The position numbers and the translations under genes were made by a program. DNA of 64,000 nt. Origin: Candidatus Ozemibacter sibiricus. Its GTDB lineage: Bacteria > Muiribacteriota > Ozemobacteria > Ozemobacterales > Ozemobacteraceae. Shown here piece after piece: positions 26,231 through 34,806 of this stretch. The notes under the pieces are model-generated. The model was not told the origin of the DNA, searched no databases, and worked only from the letters and a program-made list of their open reading frames with translations. Within the stretch, counting starts at the first letter, position 1. Each line of letters begins with the position of its first letter. The DNA lies in assembly GCA_003327425.1 (NCBI GenBank), contig QOQW01000006.1, positions 180,041 through 244,040 of the forward strand, read 5' to 3'.

Positions 26231-26850
26231 GCCTCACCACCCTCGAGAAGGTCACCTTCACCGCGTTGCTGATCGGCATTCTGCTCGGACTCGGCCTGAT
26301 CGTGATCCAGGTAAGGGCCCACTCCGCGCGAAATCGCGCCGTTCTGGCCGACATCGCGGCGATCCAGGCCCTGACCCCCCGCACCCCCCTGGAAAAGGCT
26401 CAGCACAGCGCCGAAGACGATCGCGAGAACCACAACAAGCTCAACATCAACCATGCCACACTCCAAGACCTGGAAATGCTACCCGGCATGGGCAAGGTCA
26501 TGGCCCAGCGGATCCTCGACTTCCGCCAGGAAAAAGGCGAGATCAAAGATCTGAATGAGCTGATCTCCCTCAAGGGGATGACCAAGAAGAAATACGCCAC
26601 CCTGCGGCGCTTCCTGACCGCCAAAGGCGGACGCCAAGGAGGCCTGGGCGCCGGCAAGAAGTTGAACCTGAACTTCGCCTCGTTCGAAGAACTCGAGAAA
26701 CTTCCAGGCGTCGGCAAAACCCTGGCCCGGAGCATCATCGATGTTCGCAATCAACGTGGCGGGTTCCATACCCTCGAAGACCTGCAGGAGGTGCCTGGCC
26801 TGACCCCTGCCAAGCTGCAGAAGTTCGTCAACCTCATCGAGGTGCCCTAG
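26227..26850 (+). CDS. comEA: ComEA-like DNA-binding protein with two HhH repeats
   Basis: 207 residues; ATGA overlap with comEC. A single N-terminal transmembrane helix at about 11-28 anchors it; residues 45-70 are a charged linker. Two helix-hairpin-helix modules follow: KLNINHATLQDLEMLPGMGK (from about 71) and KLNLNFASFEELEKLPGVGK (from about 146), each with the GMGK/GVGK hairpin that grips the DNA backbone. Typical ComEA has one such module (two HhH) at its C-terminus; here two well-separated copies are present. It would bind incoming duplex DNA on the outer face of the inner membrane and hand it to ComEC. Confidence 0.88.
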   Translation: MSLTTLEKVTFTALLIGILLGLGLIVIQVRAHSARNRAVLADIAAIQALTPRTPLEKAQHSAEDDRENHNKLNINHATLQDLEMLPGMGKVMAQRILDFRQEKGEIKDLNELISLKGMTKKKYATLRRFLTAKGGRQGGLGAGKKLNLNFASFEELEKLPGVGKTLARSIIDVRNQRGGFHTLEDLQEVPGLTPAKLQKFVNLIEVP

Positions 26851-26853
26851 ACC

Positions 26854-27810
26854 ATGGCCGACTACGGGTTCGAACAGAGATCCTTCCAATCGACCGCCCA
26901 TCGCTTCCTGTTCATCGTTCTCTTCCTGGTCTGCATCGGGGTCTGGGCCGTCTTCCTCAGCCCTGATCTGGCCGGATTGCTGCCGCCCGCCTTCCACCGA
27001 GAGCTGTTGCTCGACTTCATCAACGTCGGCCAGGGGGATGCCATCCTGGTCCGCACGCCGCGCGGGCGGGCCTACCTGATCGATGCCGGCACCAACGTGC
27101 CGCTGGCCCAGGCCAGGTCGGAGGGCCGCGAGCTGGTTCATCACTACCTGCGCCGCGAAGGGATCACCCGTCTCGATGGAGTGGTGGTGACCCATCCGCA
27201 CAACGACCACCTCGGCGGGATCCCTCCCGTGCTCAAGCTGCTGCGGGTCGACCGGGTATGGGAGTGCGGAAGCAAGATCGATACGGTCACCTACCAGGAC
27301 TACGTGAGCCTCTGTCAGCAGAAACGCATTCCTCGACAGTCGGTACAAGCCGGCGACCTGCTCGATTGGGGGGACGAGCTGTTCGTGCAGGTCCTCCATC
27401 CGGTCGAGGTGGTGAACTCCGAGGAATATTCCGATCTCAACAACATGTCGGTGACCCTGCTGATGCGTTACGGCAAAGTGACGGTGCTGCTCACCGGCGA
27501 TATCGAAGAGAAGGTCGAGATGGAATTGACCCGCTATGGGCCCGGGTTGAAGGCACAGGTGATCAAGGTGCCGCACCATGGGTCGGAAACGAGCCTGTAC
27601 AAGCCGTTCCTCGAGCTGGTGGCGCCGGAGTACGGCATCATCCAGGTGGGGCGCAACAATCCCTTCCGGCATCCTTCGCCCGCGGCCCTCAGTCTGTATG
27701 CCAGCCTGCAGACCAGGCTCTATCGCAATGATTACCACGGCAACATCCGGTTGCGCATCGGCGGGCGGGATTCCGGCGATTACTCATTCAAGGTTGACCG
27801 GGACATGTGA
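26854..27810 (+). CDS. ComEC-type metallo-beta-lactamase, membrane anchored
   Basis: 318 residues. One N-terminal helix (about 17-35) then an MBL domain of the ComEC/Rec2 branch: LLDFINVGQGDAILVRTPRG, YLIDAGT, metal motif THPHNDHLGG (113-122), LLTGDIEEK near 214, and VPHHGSETS near 239, with a late histidine in NPFRHPSPAA. All zinc ligands are present. It is predicted to be a DNA or phosphodiester hydrolase facing the periplasm, and could degrade the non-transferred strand during uptake. It starts three bases after comEA and complements the dead MBL domain of ComEC in the same operon. Confidence 0.87.
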   Translation: MADYGFEQRSFQSTAHRFLFIVLFLVCIGVWAVFLSPDLAGLLPPAFHRELLLDFINVGQGDAILVRTPRGRAYLIDAGTNVPLAQARSEGRELVHHYLRREGITRLDGVVVTHPHNDHLGGIPPVLKLLRVDRVWECGSKIDTVTYQDYVSLCQQKRIPRQSVQAGDLLDWGDELFVQVLHPVEVVNSEEYSDLNNMSVTLLMRYGKVTVLLTGDIEEKVEMELTRYGPGLKAQVIKVPHHGSETSLYKPFLELVAPEYGIIQVGRNNPFRHPSPAALSLYASLQTRLYRNDYHGNIRLRIGGRDSGDYSFKVDRDM

Positions 27811-27822
27811 CCTCTCTATACT
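27794..27822 (+). promoter_or_regulatory. Promoter of the DHH phosphoesterase operon
   Basis: TTGACC (27794-27799), 17-bp spacer, TATACT (27817-27822). It overlaps the last codons of the MBL gene, so the following genes have their own start as well as possible read-through. Confidence 0.65.
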
Positions 27823-27861
27823 GAGGCGGACTCCCCACCTGACACCGAAAGGATGCCTACG

Positions 27862-29298
27862 ATGGAAGAGACCGCCCTCTTGAGAAACCCCGTCACTGCC
27901 GATCAGACCTACCAGCACCAATGGGACGCCATCCGGCTGGCCGAGCCTGGATTGCAACGCCTGCTCGAGAAGGTGGCCAGACCCCAGGGCACCGCCCTCA
28001 TCTTTTCCCACGATGATCCTGACGGTATCACCAGCGGGTTGATCTTCAAACGCATGCTGCAGAAGAAGGGCTGGAAGGTCGCGCTGCGGCTGCCCGAAGG
28101 GTTCATGCTGCAGCCGGCGCAATTGGAGCAGGCCCTGGCCGAAAACCCCGACACGGGAGCGATCTTCCTGCTCGACAAAGGCACCCTCGCCCCCTACAGC
28201 GATTACGGAAAGCGATGGCCGGTCTACATCGTCGACCACCATCCGACCCCGAAGGTGCCGACCGATTGCGTCATCTACAACCCCAGTCTCGAAAAATACA
28301 CCTGGTGTTCGACCTCGATTCTGGCCCATGGCATTGCATTGCTGGCCGGCACACGCGACCTGTTCGACGATTTCCTGTGCCTGGTCGGACTCAAGGGCGA
28401 CTGGGCGATCGAGCCGGTCAGCGGCCTGCTTTCCGACTTCGTCAAGCCGTTCCTGGTCGATCACGGCATGGCCTTCCGCAATATGTTGACCGTGCTGCGT
28501 GAACGCCCCACCCAGTTCGATTCGATGCAACGCGAGGTGACCTGCCTGCTGAGCCGCATCACGGAGTTCGTTCACGGAACCGGCGGCGGAGGCTTCTCGT
28601 ACTTCTACCATGATCGCCATCCCGACCTGCGCACGGTCGACCATGCCCGCTGCATCGCCGAAGCGCTGGAGGCCCTGGCGCCGCAGGCCGACCAGCTGCC
28701 CCGCTTGACCTCCCTCGATAGCTTCGTGGCCTTGCTTCCCCAGCCGCATCGCGGACTGCTCGAGAAGATCTTCGGCTTCTTCCTGGAAGACTGGGAGAAA
28801 GCCAGCAAGACCCTCGACACCACCGCCCGGATCCTGACCCTGGAAAACACCACCATCTATCTGTTCGTCGGGGTCAAAGTGTCCCTCCTGCCCATGATCG
28901 GCTCCATCAAGCTGTTCGAGCTGAACCAGAAGGCGGGCGATCCGGCCGCGCAGATCATCATGGTCAGCCGGGTGGCCGATGATTACACCCACGTCTCGGT
29001 GCGCGGCACCGGAGATCGCGTCCATTCCGGCAAATTCTGCGGCACATTGCAGAACGTCCTGCAGGCCAGGTTCCCGGAACATAAAGCCTTCATCAGCGGG
29101 GGCGGGCACCCGAAGGCAGCCGAATGCACCGTCAAGACCTCCCAGGTGACGTTCTTCCAGGTTCTCCATCAGGTCATGACTCAGCTCAACGACATGCGGG
29201 AACTCGATCTCGCCTGGCGGGCCGGCTCCCTGACCCCGGAGCAGGCCAGCAAGGCCCGCGATCTCGGCTTGGAATACGTTCCCGCCACCCCTCGATGA
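27862..29298 (+). CDS. DHH/DHHA1 family phosphoesterase (RecJ-like)
   Basis: 478 residues from the ATG at 27862 (AAAGGA eight bases upstream; an ATG at 27853 is in frame). DHH domain motifs: ALIFSHDDPDGITSG (about 46-60), a DKGTLAPY stretch, and YIVDHHPTPK (about 121-131). The C-terminal DHHA1 domain ends in AFISGGGHPKAAE, the RNA/DNA-binding GGGHxxAA. The family contains single-strand exonucleases, nanoRNases and cyclic dinucleotide phosphodiesterases; length and domain order fit a RecJ-like or archaeal-type DHH nuclease rather than GdpP. A long central helical part (about 200-330) is not assigned. Followed 13 bases on by the small LSm-like gene and the Clp1-type kinase, which favours an RNA substrate (inference). 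Confidence 0.85.
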   Translation: MEETALLRNPVTADQTYQHQWDAIRLAEPGLQRLLEKVARPQGTALIFSHDDPDGITSGLIFKRMLQKKGWKVALRLPEGFMLQPAQLEQALAENPDTGAIFLLDKGTLAPYSDYGKRWPVYIVDHHPTPKVPTDCVIYNPSLEKYTWCSTSILAHGIALLAGTRDLFDDFLCLVGLKGDWAIEPVSGLLSDFVKPFLVDHGMAFRNMLTVLRERPTQFDSMQREVTCLLSRITEFVHGTGGGGFSYFYHDRHPDLRTVDHARCIAEALEALAPQADQLPRLTSLDSFVALLPQPHRGLLEKIFGFFLEDWEKASKTLDTTARILTLENTTIYLFVGVKVSLLPMIGSIKLFELNQKAGDPAAQIIMVSRVADDYTHVSVRGTGDRVHSGKFCGTLQNVLQARFPEHKAFISGGGHPKAAECTVKTSQVTFFQVLHQVMTQLNDMRELDLAWRAGSLTPEQASKARDLGLEYVPATPR

Positions 29299-29311
29299 AA
29301 GGACCCTGTCC

Positions 29312-29731
29312 ATGAGCTTCAAGGAAACCGATTTCCCTGCCCTGATCAAATACCTGAAGGCCTTTCTGGCCCGGGAAAGCGATCCGCTGCTGCTGCGCGA
29401 TGTCGTCCAACAACTGGTGAAACTGTATGAGGAAGTGCCGCTCTATCCCGGCATCGTCAACATGTGCCTCGGCGGCGTGGTCAAGGAGACCCGCCCCGCC
29501 GAGGTGACGGTGGGGCAGAAAATCTACATCCGCAACCGTGAAGACTGCTACTTCGGCACGGTCGTGGCCAAGGATGCCGACGGGATCACCCTCAAAGGGG
29601 TGAAGTCCGTCACGTGCGAAGATGAACTCGAGCTCGGCCTCAAAGAGATGGATAAGGTCTGTGTCATCAATGACAAGGTGCTGCAGGAGATGTGGCCTTC
29701 GCTGGTATTCGAGAAGGGAATGAAGAAATGA
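29312..29731 (+). CDS. Small protein with possible LSm/SH3-like barrel
   Basis: 139 residues; AAAGGA upstream. Residues 1-60 are helical (FPALIKYLKAFLARESDPLL..). Residues 65-115 are strand-rich with VGQKIYIRNREDCYFGTVVA then KDADGITLKGVKS, a pattern like the Sm1 region of LSm proteins (G..V.I....YxGTVxxxDxxGIxL). This fold assignment is my reading, not a family match. The stop overlaps the start of the Clp1-type gene (ATGA), so the two are coupled, and the DHH gene is 13 bases upstream. A role as RNA-binding subunit of a nuclease-kinase set is plausible. Confidence 0.7.
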   Translation: MSFKETDFPALIKYLKAFLARESDPLLLRDVVQQLVKLYEEVPLYPGIVNMCLGGVVKETRPAEVTVGQKIYIRNREDCYFGTVVAKDADGITLKGVKSVTCEDELELGLKEMDKVCVINDKVLQEMWPSLVFEKGMKK

Positions 29732-30984
29732 AGACCTGCACCCTCCAGAAAAGCGAATTCCATCTGCTCATCGGCCCCGCCGAATTCACCGTCAAATCCG
29801 GTCTGGTCGAGGTCATCGGGGCCCGGACCGGGCCGGGCCAGCGGGTCGTGGTCCCGCTCGGCAAGCGGGTGCCCATCGCGGTGCTCGAAGATGCGGTCAT
29901 CGAGTATGAAGCCCGCGATGATGCCTTGTCCAGAATGGAAGGCAGCTCCATCCCCCCCGAGTGGGACCAGCTGGCCGACCGGATCGCCCGCGAGCGCATG
30001 GCCGGGAAGTTGTACAAGATCATTGTGCTGGGCGAAGTCGACACCGGCAAGACGTTCTTCAGCACGTATCTGGCCAATCGGTTGATCGACAAACTGGGGC
30101 GCGTCGCCATCCTCGATTGCGACACCGGCCAGTCCGATATCGGCCCTCCGGGCGCCTTCGGCATGCTGGTTCTGAAGAAGCCCGCCATCTTCCTGACCGA
30201 AGAGACGCCGACCCACCTGTATATGCTGGGGGCGCATTCCCCGGGCCTGCATTTCCTGCCGGCCATGACCGGCCTGGCCACCATGGTGCGGAAGGCCGAA
30301 GCCGAAGCCGATGCCTTGATCATCGATACCACGGGATGGGTGCAGGGCGATGGCGGAAGGGCTCTCAAAAAAGCCAAGCTCGATCTGGTCGACCCCGATC
30401 TCGTCATTTTGATGCAGCGCCTCAACGAGCTCGAACATCTGGTCAAGCATCTTCCCCCTGCGCGCATCGCCCGCCTGCCCGTTTCGAAGAAAGCTTCGCC
30501 CACCTCCCAGATGGAGCGGAAAGCCTTGCGGGAGATGGTTTCCACTCGCTATTTCAAAGAGGCGCGAGTGATCACCATTCCTTTCCGTCAGGTGTTCACC
30601 GACCGCTGCTACTTCCTCACCGGCACGCCGCTGACCCTCGAAGGAACCCTGCATGCCGAGCGGCTCTCGGGATGGGAGGGAACCCTGGTCATCACGTCCG
30701 GGCCGTTGCTGCCCGAGATGACCAAGAGCTGGCCGACCGACCTGGGCATGATCCGGAACTTCATCGCCGGCGAGGAACGAGGTCTGCTGATCGCCCTGCT
30801 CGATGCCGGTCAGAACTGTCTGGCCCTTGGCCGACTTGAAGAAATCGACTTCCTCAACAACCAGTTCCGCATCCGCACGCCGTACAAGGGCTCGCTCGAG
30901 TCGGTCGCCGGCATCCAGTTCGGATCGCTGAAGCTGACCGAGAAAGGCGAAGAAGCGGGATTCATCGAACCCGGCAGCTTCTGA
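29728..30984 (+). CDS. Clp1/Grc3-type polynucleotide 5'-kinase family P-loop protein
   Basis: 418 residues from the ATG at 29728. After a strand-rich N-terminal domain (FHLLIGPAEFTVKSGLVEVIGA, as in the Clp1 N-domain) comes Walker A GEVDTGKTFF (102-111), then the Clp1-family signature DCDTGQSDIGPPG (130-142; Asp and Gln as in Clp1/Grc3/NOL9). Other marks are IIDTTGWVQGDGGRALKKAKLDLVDPDLVI (about 205-235) and a C-terminal strand domain (GLLIALLDAGQNCLALGRL). The family phosphorylates 5'-OH ends of RNA or DNA, is best known in eukaryotes and archaea, and is patchy in bacteria. Last gene of the DHH-LSm-like-Clp1 set, followed by a terminator. Confidence 0.85.
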   Translation: MKTCTLQKSEFHLLIGPAEFTVKSGLVEVIGARTGPGQRVVVPLGKRVPIAVLEDAVIEYEARDDALSRMEGSSIPPEWDQLADRIARERMAGKLYKIIVLGEVDTGKTFFSTYLANRLIDKLGRVAILDCDTGQSDIGPPGAFGMLVLKKPAIFLTEETPTHLYMLGAHSPGLHFLPAMTGLATMVRKAEAEADALIIDTTGWVQGDGGRALKKAKLDLVDPDLVILMQRLNELEHLVKHLPPARIARLPVSKKASPTSQMERKALREMVSTRYFKEARVITIPFRQVFTDRCYFLTGTPLTLEGTLHAERLSGWEGTLVITSGPLLPEMTKSWPTDLGMIRNFIAGEERGLLIALLDAGQNCLALGRLEEIDFLNNQFRIRTPYKGSLESVAGIQFGSLKLTEKGEEAGFIEPGSF

Positions 30985-31018
30985 TCCCCCGCCGGGATCG
31001 ATCCTCGACACTCAATTT

Positions 31019-31052
31019 GGCAGGCTCCGCACGAGGGGCCTGCCGCCTTTTT
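31019..31052 (+). terminator. Intrinsic terminator after the Clp1-type gene
   Basis: GGCAGGC (31019-31025) pairs with GCCTGCC (31038-31044), followed by GCCTTTTTC. It is 35 bp after the stop at 30984. The rest of the 30985-31277 gap holds no convincing gene. Confidence 0.8.
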
Positions 31053-31217
31053 CGGCCACCTGTTCCGTCGGATCGAGCAGGTGACGATGCTCGGGCGCGG
31101 CCGCCTCCGTTGTGCTTATGGGCTGGCTGGTGGGCGAGTCGACCTGGGAGCTGCCTCGTCGAACGCGGGAAACGGGGGGTCGCAGGGGCAAGCGAGGTCT
31201 GAGGAGCCCGAAAACTG

Positions 31218-31250
31218 CGCCCCGCCGCGGCGATGGTGCCGGGCGGGGCG
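31218..31250 (-). terminator. Intrinsic terminator for the subtilase gene
   Basis: CGCCCCGCC (31218-31226) and GGCGGGGCG (31242-31250) form a 9-bp stem; read on the minus strand it is followed by CAGTTTTC. It lies 28 bp past the stop at 31278. Confidence 0.65.
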
Positions 31251-31277
31251 TTTCGCGAGCGATCGAAGAAAGAAGGA

Positions 31278-32792
31278 TTACCGGTTCAGGTCGCCAGCCT
31301 TGCGGAGACGAGCGGCTTCTTCGAACAAGGCACGGGCCGCCGGACTGCCCGATTGTTGCAGGGCGGCCCGGAGGGAGACGAGTTCCCCTTCGTCGAGCGC
31401 CTGGGTGCGCTGCAGGAGCGAACGGGCGAGAGGCCCGGACAGCGGCGTGGTCGCCTGGACCCCGATCAGAGCTCGTTCGGCGGCGAGGGCGGCCTCGTAG
31501 GCCTCGTAGGCGGGCGCCAGAGAGGCGCCTTCCAGGACCTTCTTCACGCAGGCCAGGGCATCGATGAGGCCGGCACCGAACTTGGTATCCTTGCCGGCGG
31601 CGCCCAGATCGAGCGCGGTGGATTCGGCGATGGATCGCACCTGATCGATGGTGAGGGCGGGGTTGGCTTGCAGCATCAGGGCGACCACGCCGGCCACGTG
31701 CGGGCAGGCCATCGAGGTGCCGCTGTTGGAAACATAGCCACCGCCGATCTTGCAGGAGACGACCCCCTGCCCGGGAGCGGCGATGTCGGGTTTGACCAGG
31801 GTGATGCCATCCCAGACGGAGGGGCCGACGCTGCTGAAATAGGCGATACCATTGGAGCTGGTGGTGGCCGCCACCGCCCAGCTGTGGGGGAACCCGGCGG
31901 GGGTGCCGACCTTGCCGGAAGGACCATTGTTGCCGGCCGCGAACACGGGGACGATCCCGGCGGCGACCCAGGCCTGCACGGCATCCCAGAAGGTGCGATC
32001 GGTGGTGGCGTTGGAACCCCAGGAGTTGCTGACCAGCTTGGGGCCGTCATTGGTCTCGGGAATCCCGTCGGGATCCATGACCCATTGCATGGCCTGCAGG
32101 AGCCAGGTGTCTTCGGCCCCGCCTTTGCGGTCGAACACCTTGGCGACGATCAGCTTGGCGCCGGGGGCGACGCCGACGCCGTTCCCTCCCGCGATGGAGC
32201 CGGCGGTATGGGTGCCGTGGCCTTGATCATCGTACGGGGCGGGTTTGGCATTGGGCGTGAAGTCTTTGAAGGCCAGGACCTTGCCCATCAGGTCGGGATG
32301 ACCGGCGTCGATGCCGGTGTCGAGGTGGCCGACCACGATGCCGGTCCCATCGATCTTCAATTCATTCCAGACCTCGGGCGCCTTGACCTTCACGATGCTC
32401 CATTGGTTGCCCTTGTGGGATTTCACCGGGCGGGCCTCGGTATCGACGGGCACCCAGATCTGGTAGCGCGAGGGTTTGGCGCTGAGAACGTTGGGCAGTT
32501 TCTTGATGTGCCCGATCTCGGTGGTGGTCGCCTCGAGGGCCACGCCGTTGATGATCCAGAGGGGGGTGAGGTCATCGGTCTTGATGACTTTCTTGAGGAC
32601 GGGAAGGTTTTTCTTGACGCTGGCCTGAAGCATCTTCACGACTTCAGCGTGGCTGCCTTGCTCGGGAAGCTGATACTCGGGCTTGAACCGGACGATGTAG
32701 GTCTTGCGAGCCGGTTCCTGGGCCCAGGCCGTGCTGACCGCCAAGCCGACCAGCAGCATCAGACAACAACAGACGAACCAAAAACGCCTCAT
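31278..32792 (-). CDS. Secreted subtilisin-like serine peptidase (S8)
   Basis: 504 residues from the ATG at 32792 (GGAGGG seven bases upstream). Signal peptide 1-24 (RRFWFVCCCLMLLVGLAV..AWA), then an I9-type inhibitor propeptide (about 31-115), and the S8 catalytic domain with the full triad: Asp158 in HLDTGID, His192 in DQGHGTHTAGSIAGG, Ser360 in SNSGTSMACPHVAG; the oxyanion Asn288 is in FAAGNNGPSG. The last 90 residues (LAPAYEAYEAALAAERAL...) are a helical Ala/Leu-rich tail of unknown role. No membrane anchor, so periplasmic or secreted. Three cysteines in the signal peptide do not form a lipobox. Single gene with its own promoter and terminator. Confidence 0.92.
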   Translation of the reverse strand: MRRFWFVCCCLMLLVGLAVSTAWAQEPARKTYIVRFKPEYQLPEQGSHAEVVKMLQASVKKNLPVLKKVIKTDDLTPLWIINGVALEATTTEIGHIKKLPNVLSAKPSRYQIWVPVDTEARPVKSHKGNQWSIVKVKAPEVWNELKIDGTGIVVGHLDTGIDAGHPDLMGKVLAFKDFTPNAKPAPYDDQGHGTHTAGSIAGGNGVGVAPGAKLIVAKVFDRKGGAEDTWLLQAMQWVMDPDGIPETNDGPKLVSNSWGSNATTDRTFWDAVQAWVAAGIVPVFAAGNNGPSGKVGTPAGFPHSWAVAATTSSNGIAYFSSVGPSVWDGITLVKPDIAAPGQGVVSCKIGGGYVSNSGTSMACPHVAGVVALMLQANPALTIDQVRSIAESTALDLGAAGKDTKFGAGLIDALACVKKVLEGASLAPAYEAYEAALAAERALIGVQATTPLSGPLARSLLQRTQALDEGELVSLRAALQQSGSPAARALFEEAARLRKAGDLNR

Positions 32793-32826
32793 CACAATCT
32801 TCCCTCCGTTTTGATGAGATTCTTTC

Positions 32827-32855
32827 ATTGTATCGGAAAAGCGGCCCTGGGGCAA
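32827..32855 (-). promoter_or_regulatory. Promoter of the subtilase gene
   Basis: On the minus strand: TTGCCC (32855-32850), 17 bp, TACAAT (32832-32827). It is 34 bp upstream of the ATG. Confidence 0.55.
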
Positions 32856-32890
32856 GAACCGGTTCCAGGCCCATGGGGCCGGGGTATTGA

Positions 32891-33445
32891 TCAGGCCCTG
32901 GCTTCGAGGGTTTTGCCGTAGGCCATCAATCCACCAGCCTGATAGATATCCATCTGGACCTGGCTGAAGGGATCGAGCTGGATCACCTTGCCGGACTTGA
33001 GATGCTTGATGGTGCTCTTGACCAGATCCAGTTCCACTTCATCGCCGTTGGCGAACAACAACTGACCGGGAGGGCCGGCGAATCCTTCGCGTGAGAGGAT
33101 GGGCAGGCCCGTATTGATGGCATTCCGCTTGTAGATGGCGCCGAACGATTCGGCGACCAAGGCCTGGACGCCATTGGCGATGAAACAATCGACCGCCTGC
33201 TGCCGGGAGCTGCCCGCCCCGAAATTCTTCCCGAGAATCAGGATGTCGCCTTTCTGGACTTTCTTGGGGAAATCCTCCCAGCCGCTCAGATTGCCGAAGG
33301 CCAGGGGGCCCATCTTGCTGAGGTCGGTGATGGCGAGATGGGCGTTGTGGAAGATCATGTCGGTATCGATATTGTCGATCAAATGGCCGCGCGCATCGGC
33401 GATGACCCAGACGCGCCCTTTGAGGAGTGTGGGTTTGGTGGTCAT
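32891..33445 (-). CDS. leuD: 3-isopropylmalate dehydratase (LeuD-type) small subunit
   Basis: 184 residues from the ATG at 33445 (AAAGGA eight bases upstream). Swivel domain of the aconitase family with DNIDTDMIFHNAHLA, ILGKNFGAGSSRQQAVDCF (the GSSR substrate loop) and AESFGAIYKRNAINTGLPIL. The segment usually reads GSSREHA/EQA; here GSSRQQA. It pairs with the large subunit gene 32 bases upstream to isomerise 2- to 3-isopropylmalate. The length matches the short archaeal/Thermotoga-like LeuD. Homoaconitase or a related dehydratase cannot be excluded, as leuA and leuB are not in the window. Confidence 0.85.
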   Translation of the reverse strand: MTTKPTLLKGRVWVIADARGHLIDNIDTDMIFHNAHLAITDLSKMGPLAFGNLSGWEDFPKKVQKGDILILGKNFGAGSSRQQAVDCFIANGVQALVAESFGAIYKRNAINTGLPILSREGFAGPPGQLLFANGDEVELDLVKSTIKHLKSGKVIQLDPFSQVQMDIYQAGGLMAYGKTLEARA

Positions 33446-33477
33446 GGCGAAATTCCTTTCTGAGGGAATGCGCTCGT

Positions 33478-34728
33478 TCAAACGAGATCGCGAGGATCGG
33501 CCAGTTCACCGGCGAGGGCCGAGGCGGCCGCGACCAGGGGGCTGGCCAGATAGGTATCGCCATCCCCTTGCTTCCCCTTGAAATTGCGGTTGCTGGTGCT
33601 GACCTGGACCTCGTCTTTGCCGGTCATGCCGATCTGCCCCGAAGCGCAGCCGCCACAGCCCGGGTGGCTGATGACGAAGCCCGCGTCGAACAGGGTTTTC
33701 AGCACGCCGCTCTCGAGCATCTGCGCGTAGACTTTGTGCGTGGCGGGCACCACCTTGGCCATGACGTGAGAAGCGATCTTGCGGCCGCGCAGGAAGCGAG
33801 CGACGATCTCGAAATCCTCGAAACGGCCGTTGGTGCAGGATCCGATGAAGACCGAATCGATCTTGCGCCCGGCCACCTCGCGCACCCGCTTCACATTCTC
33901 GGGCGTATAGGGGCAGGCCACCAGGGGTTCGAGGTCGCTGACGTCGATTTCGATCTCTTTGCAATACGAGGCATCAGGATCGGCGTAGATGCCTTCAACC
34001 TTGCGACCGGCAGCCTTCGACAGCCATTCGAGGGTCGCTCGATCGGGCGGAATGAAGGAGATGATCGCTCCCATCTCGGTCGCCATGCTGGCGAGGGTGA
34101 TCCGGCCAGGAAGATCGAGGGCGTCGATGGCCGGTCCATAGTATTCCATCGCCAGGCCGAGGGCCCCATTGGACCCCAGGGTCTGGACCATTTTCAGGGT
34201 CAGGTCCTTGGCCGTGACCGGATAGCGGAAGGTGCCTTTGACCTTGACCTTCATCGTGTGAGGCACTTCGAACCAGGTCTTGCCCGTCCGGAAGGTGAAG
34301 GCGATGTCCTGATCGCCCATGCCCTGTCCGAAGGCCCCGACGGCGCCGAGGATGTTCAGGTGGCTGTCAGTGCCGACGATGGTGGCTCCTGGCACCGCCA
34401 TGCCTTCTTCGATGTTGATATGCGAACCGATGCCCTGGTTGACGTCGTAGACTTTGATTCCGTGCTTACGAGCGAATTTGCGACAGATGTGCTGATTGTT
34501 GGCGTAGGGAATATTGTTGGCCGGGACCACGCAGTCGAAGGTGAAGCAGGTCTTCTTCGGGTCATCCGGAGCCTGCCCGGGGTAGTTGGCTTCGAAATTC
34601 TTGACCACGTTGGCGCCACCGAAATCGCGAGCCGAGCGGACGTCGAGGTCCATCCATACGATGGATCCGGGGGTGGGAGGTTCCTTGGAATGGCGGGCAA
34701 TGATCTTCTGGATGATGGTCTGTCCCAT
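33478..34728 (-). CDS. leuC: 3-isopropylmalate dehydratase (LeuC-type) large subunit
   Basis: 416 residues, the size of the short LeuC/homoaconitase branch. 4Fe-4S ligands: Cys in FIGSCTNGRFED (about 300) and the pair in HPGCGGCASGQIG (about 360). Substrate and catalytic landmarks are VGTDSHLNILGAVGAFGQGMGDQD and NRNFKGKQGDGDTYLASP. It forms the iron-sulfur core of the dehydratase with the downstream small subunit. Between residues 75 and 90 the TFDCVVPANNIPYANNQH stretch matches the usual TFDHxVP motif with Cys in place of His. Substrate choice (isopropylmalate versus homoaconitate) is inferred only from family frequency. Confidence 0.87.
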   Translation of the reverse strand: MGQTIIQKIIARHSKEPPTPGSIVWMDLDVRSARDFGGANVVKNFEANYPGQAPDDPKKTCFTFDCVVPANNIPYANNQHICRKFARKHGIKVYDVNQGIGSHINIEEGMAVPGATIVGTDSHLNILGAVGAFGQGMGDQDIAFTFRTGKTWFEVPHTMKVKVKGTFRYPVTAKDLTLKMVQTLGSNGALGLAMEYYGPAIDALDLPGRITLASMATEMGAIISFIPPDRATLEWLSKAAGRKVEGIYADPDASYCKEIEIDVSDLEPLVACPYTPENVKRVREVAGRKIDSVFIGSCTNGRFEDFEIVARFLRGRKIASHVMAKVVPATHKVYAQMLESGVLKTLFDAGFVISHPGCGGCASGQIGMTGKDEVQVSTSNRNFKGKQGDGDTYLASPLVAAASALAGELADPRDLV

Positions 34729-34777
34729 GATCCTTTCCCTTGTGATGAATTTTCAGATTACCTGAGGGGATGGAGAT

Positions 34778-34806
34778 ATTCTAAACCATGGCTATGGTCA
34801 GGGCAA
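34778..34806 (-). promoter_or_regulatory. Promoter of the leuCD unit
   Basis: On the minus strand: TTGCCC (34806-34801), 17 bp, TAGAAT (34783-34778). The ATG is at 34728. The gap 34729-35019 is AT-rich; I found no convincing promoter or NrdR box for the divergent nrdD. Confidence 0.55.

Noticed and set aside
31233..32921. A 562-codon open frame on the plus strand
   Set aside because: Antisense to the subtilase, whose triad and signal peptide are clear.
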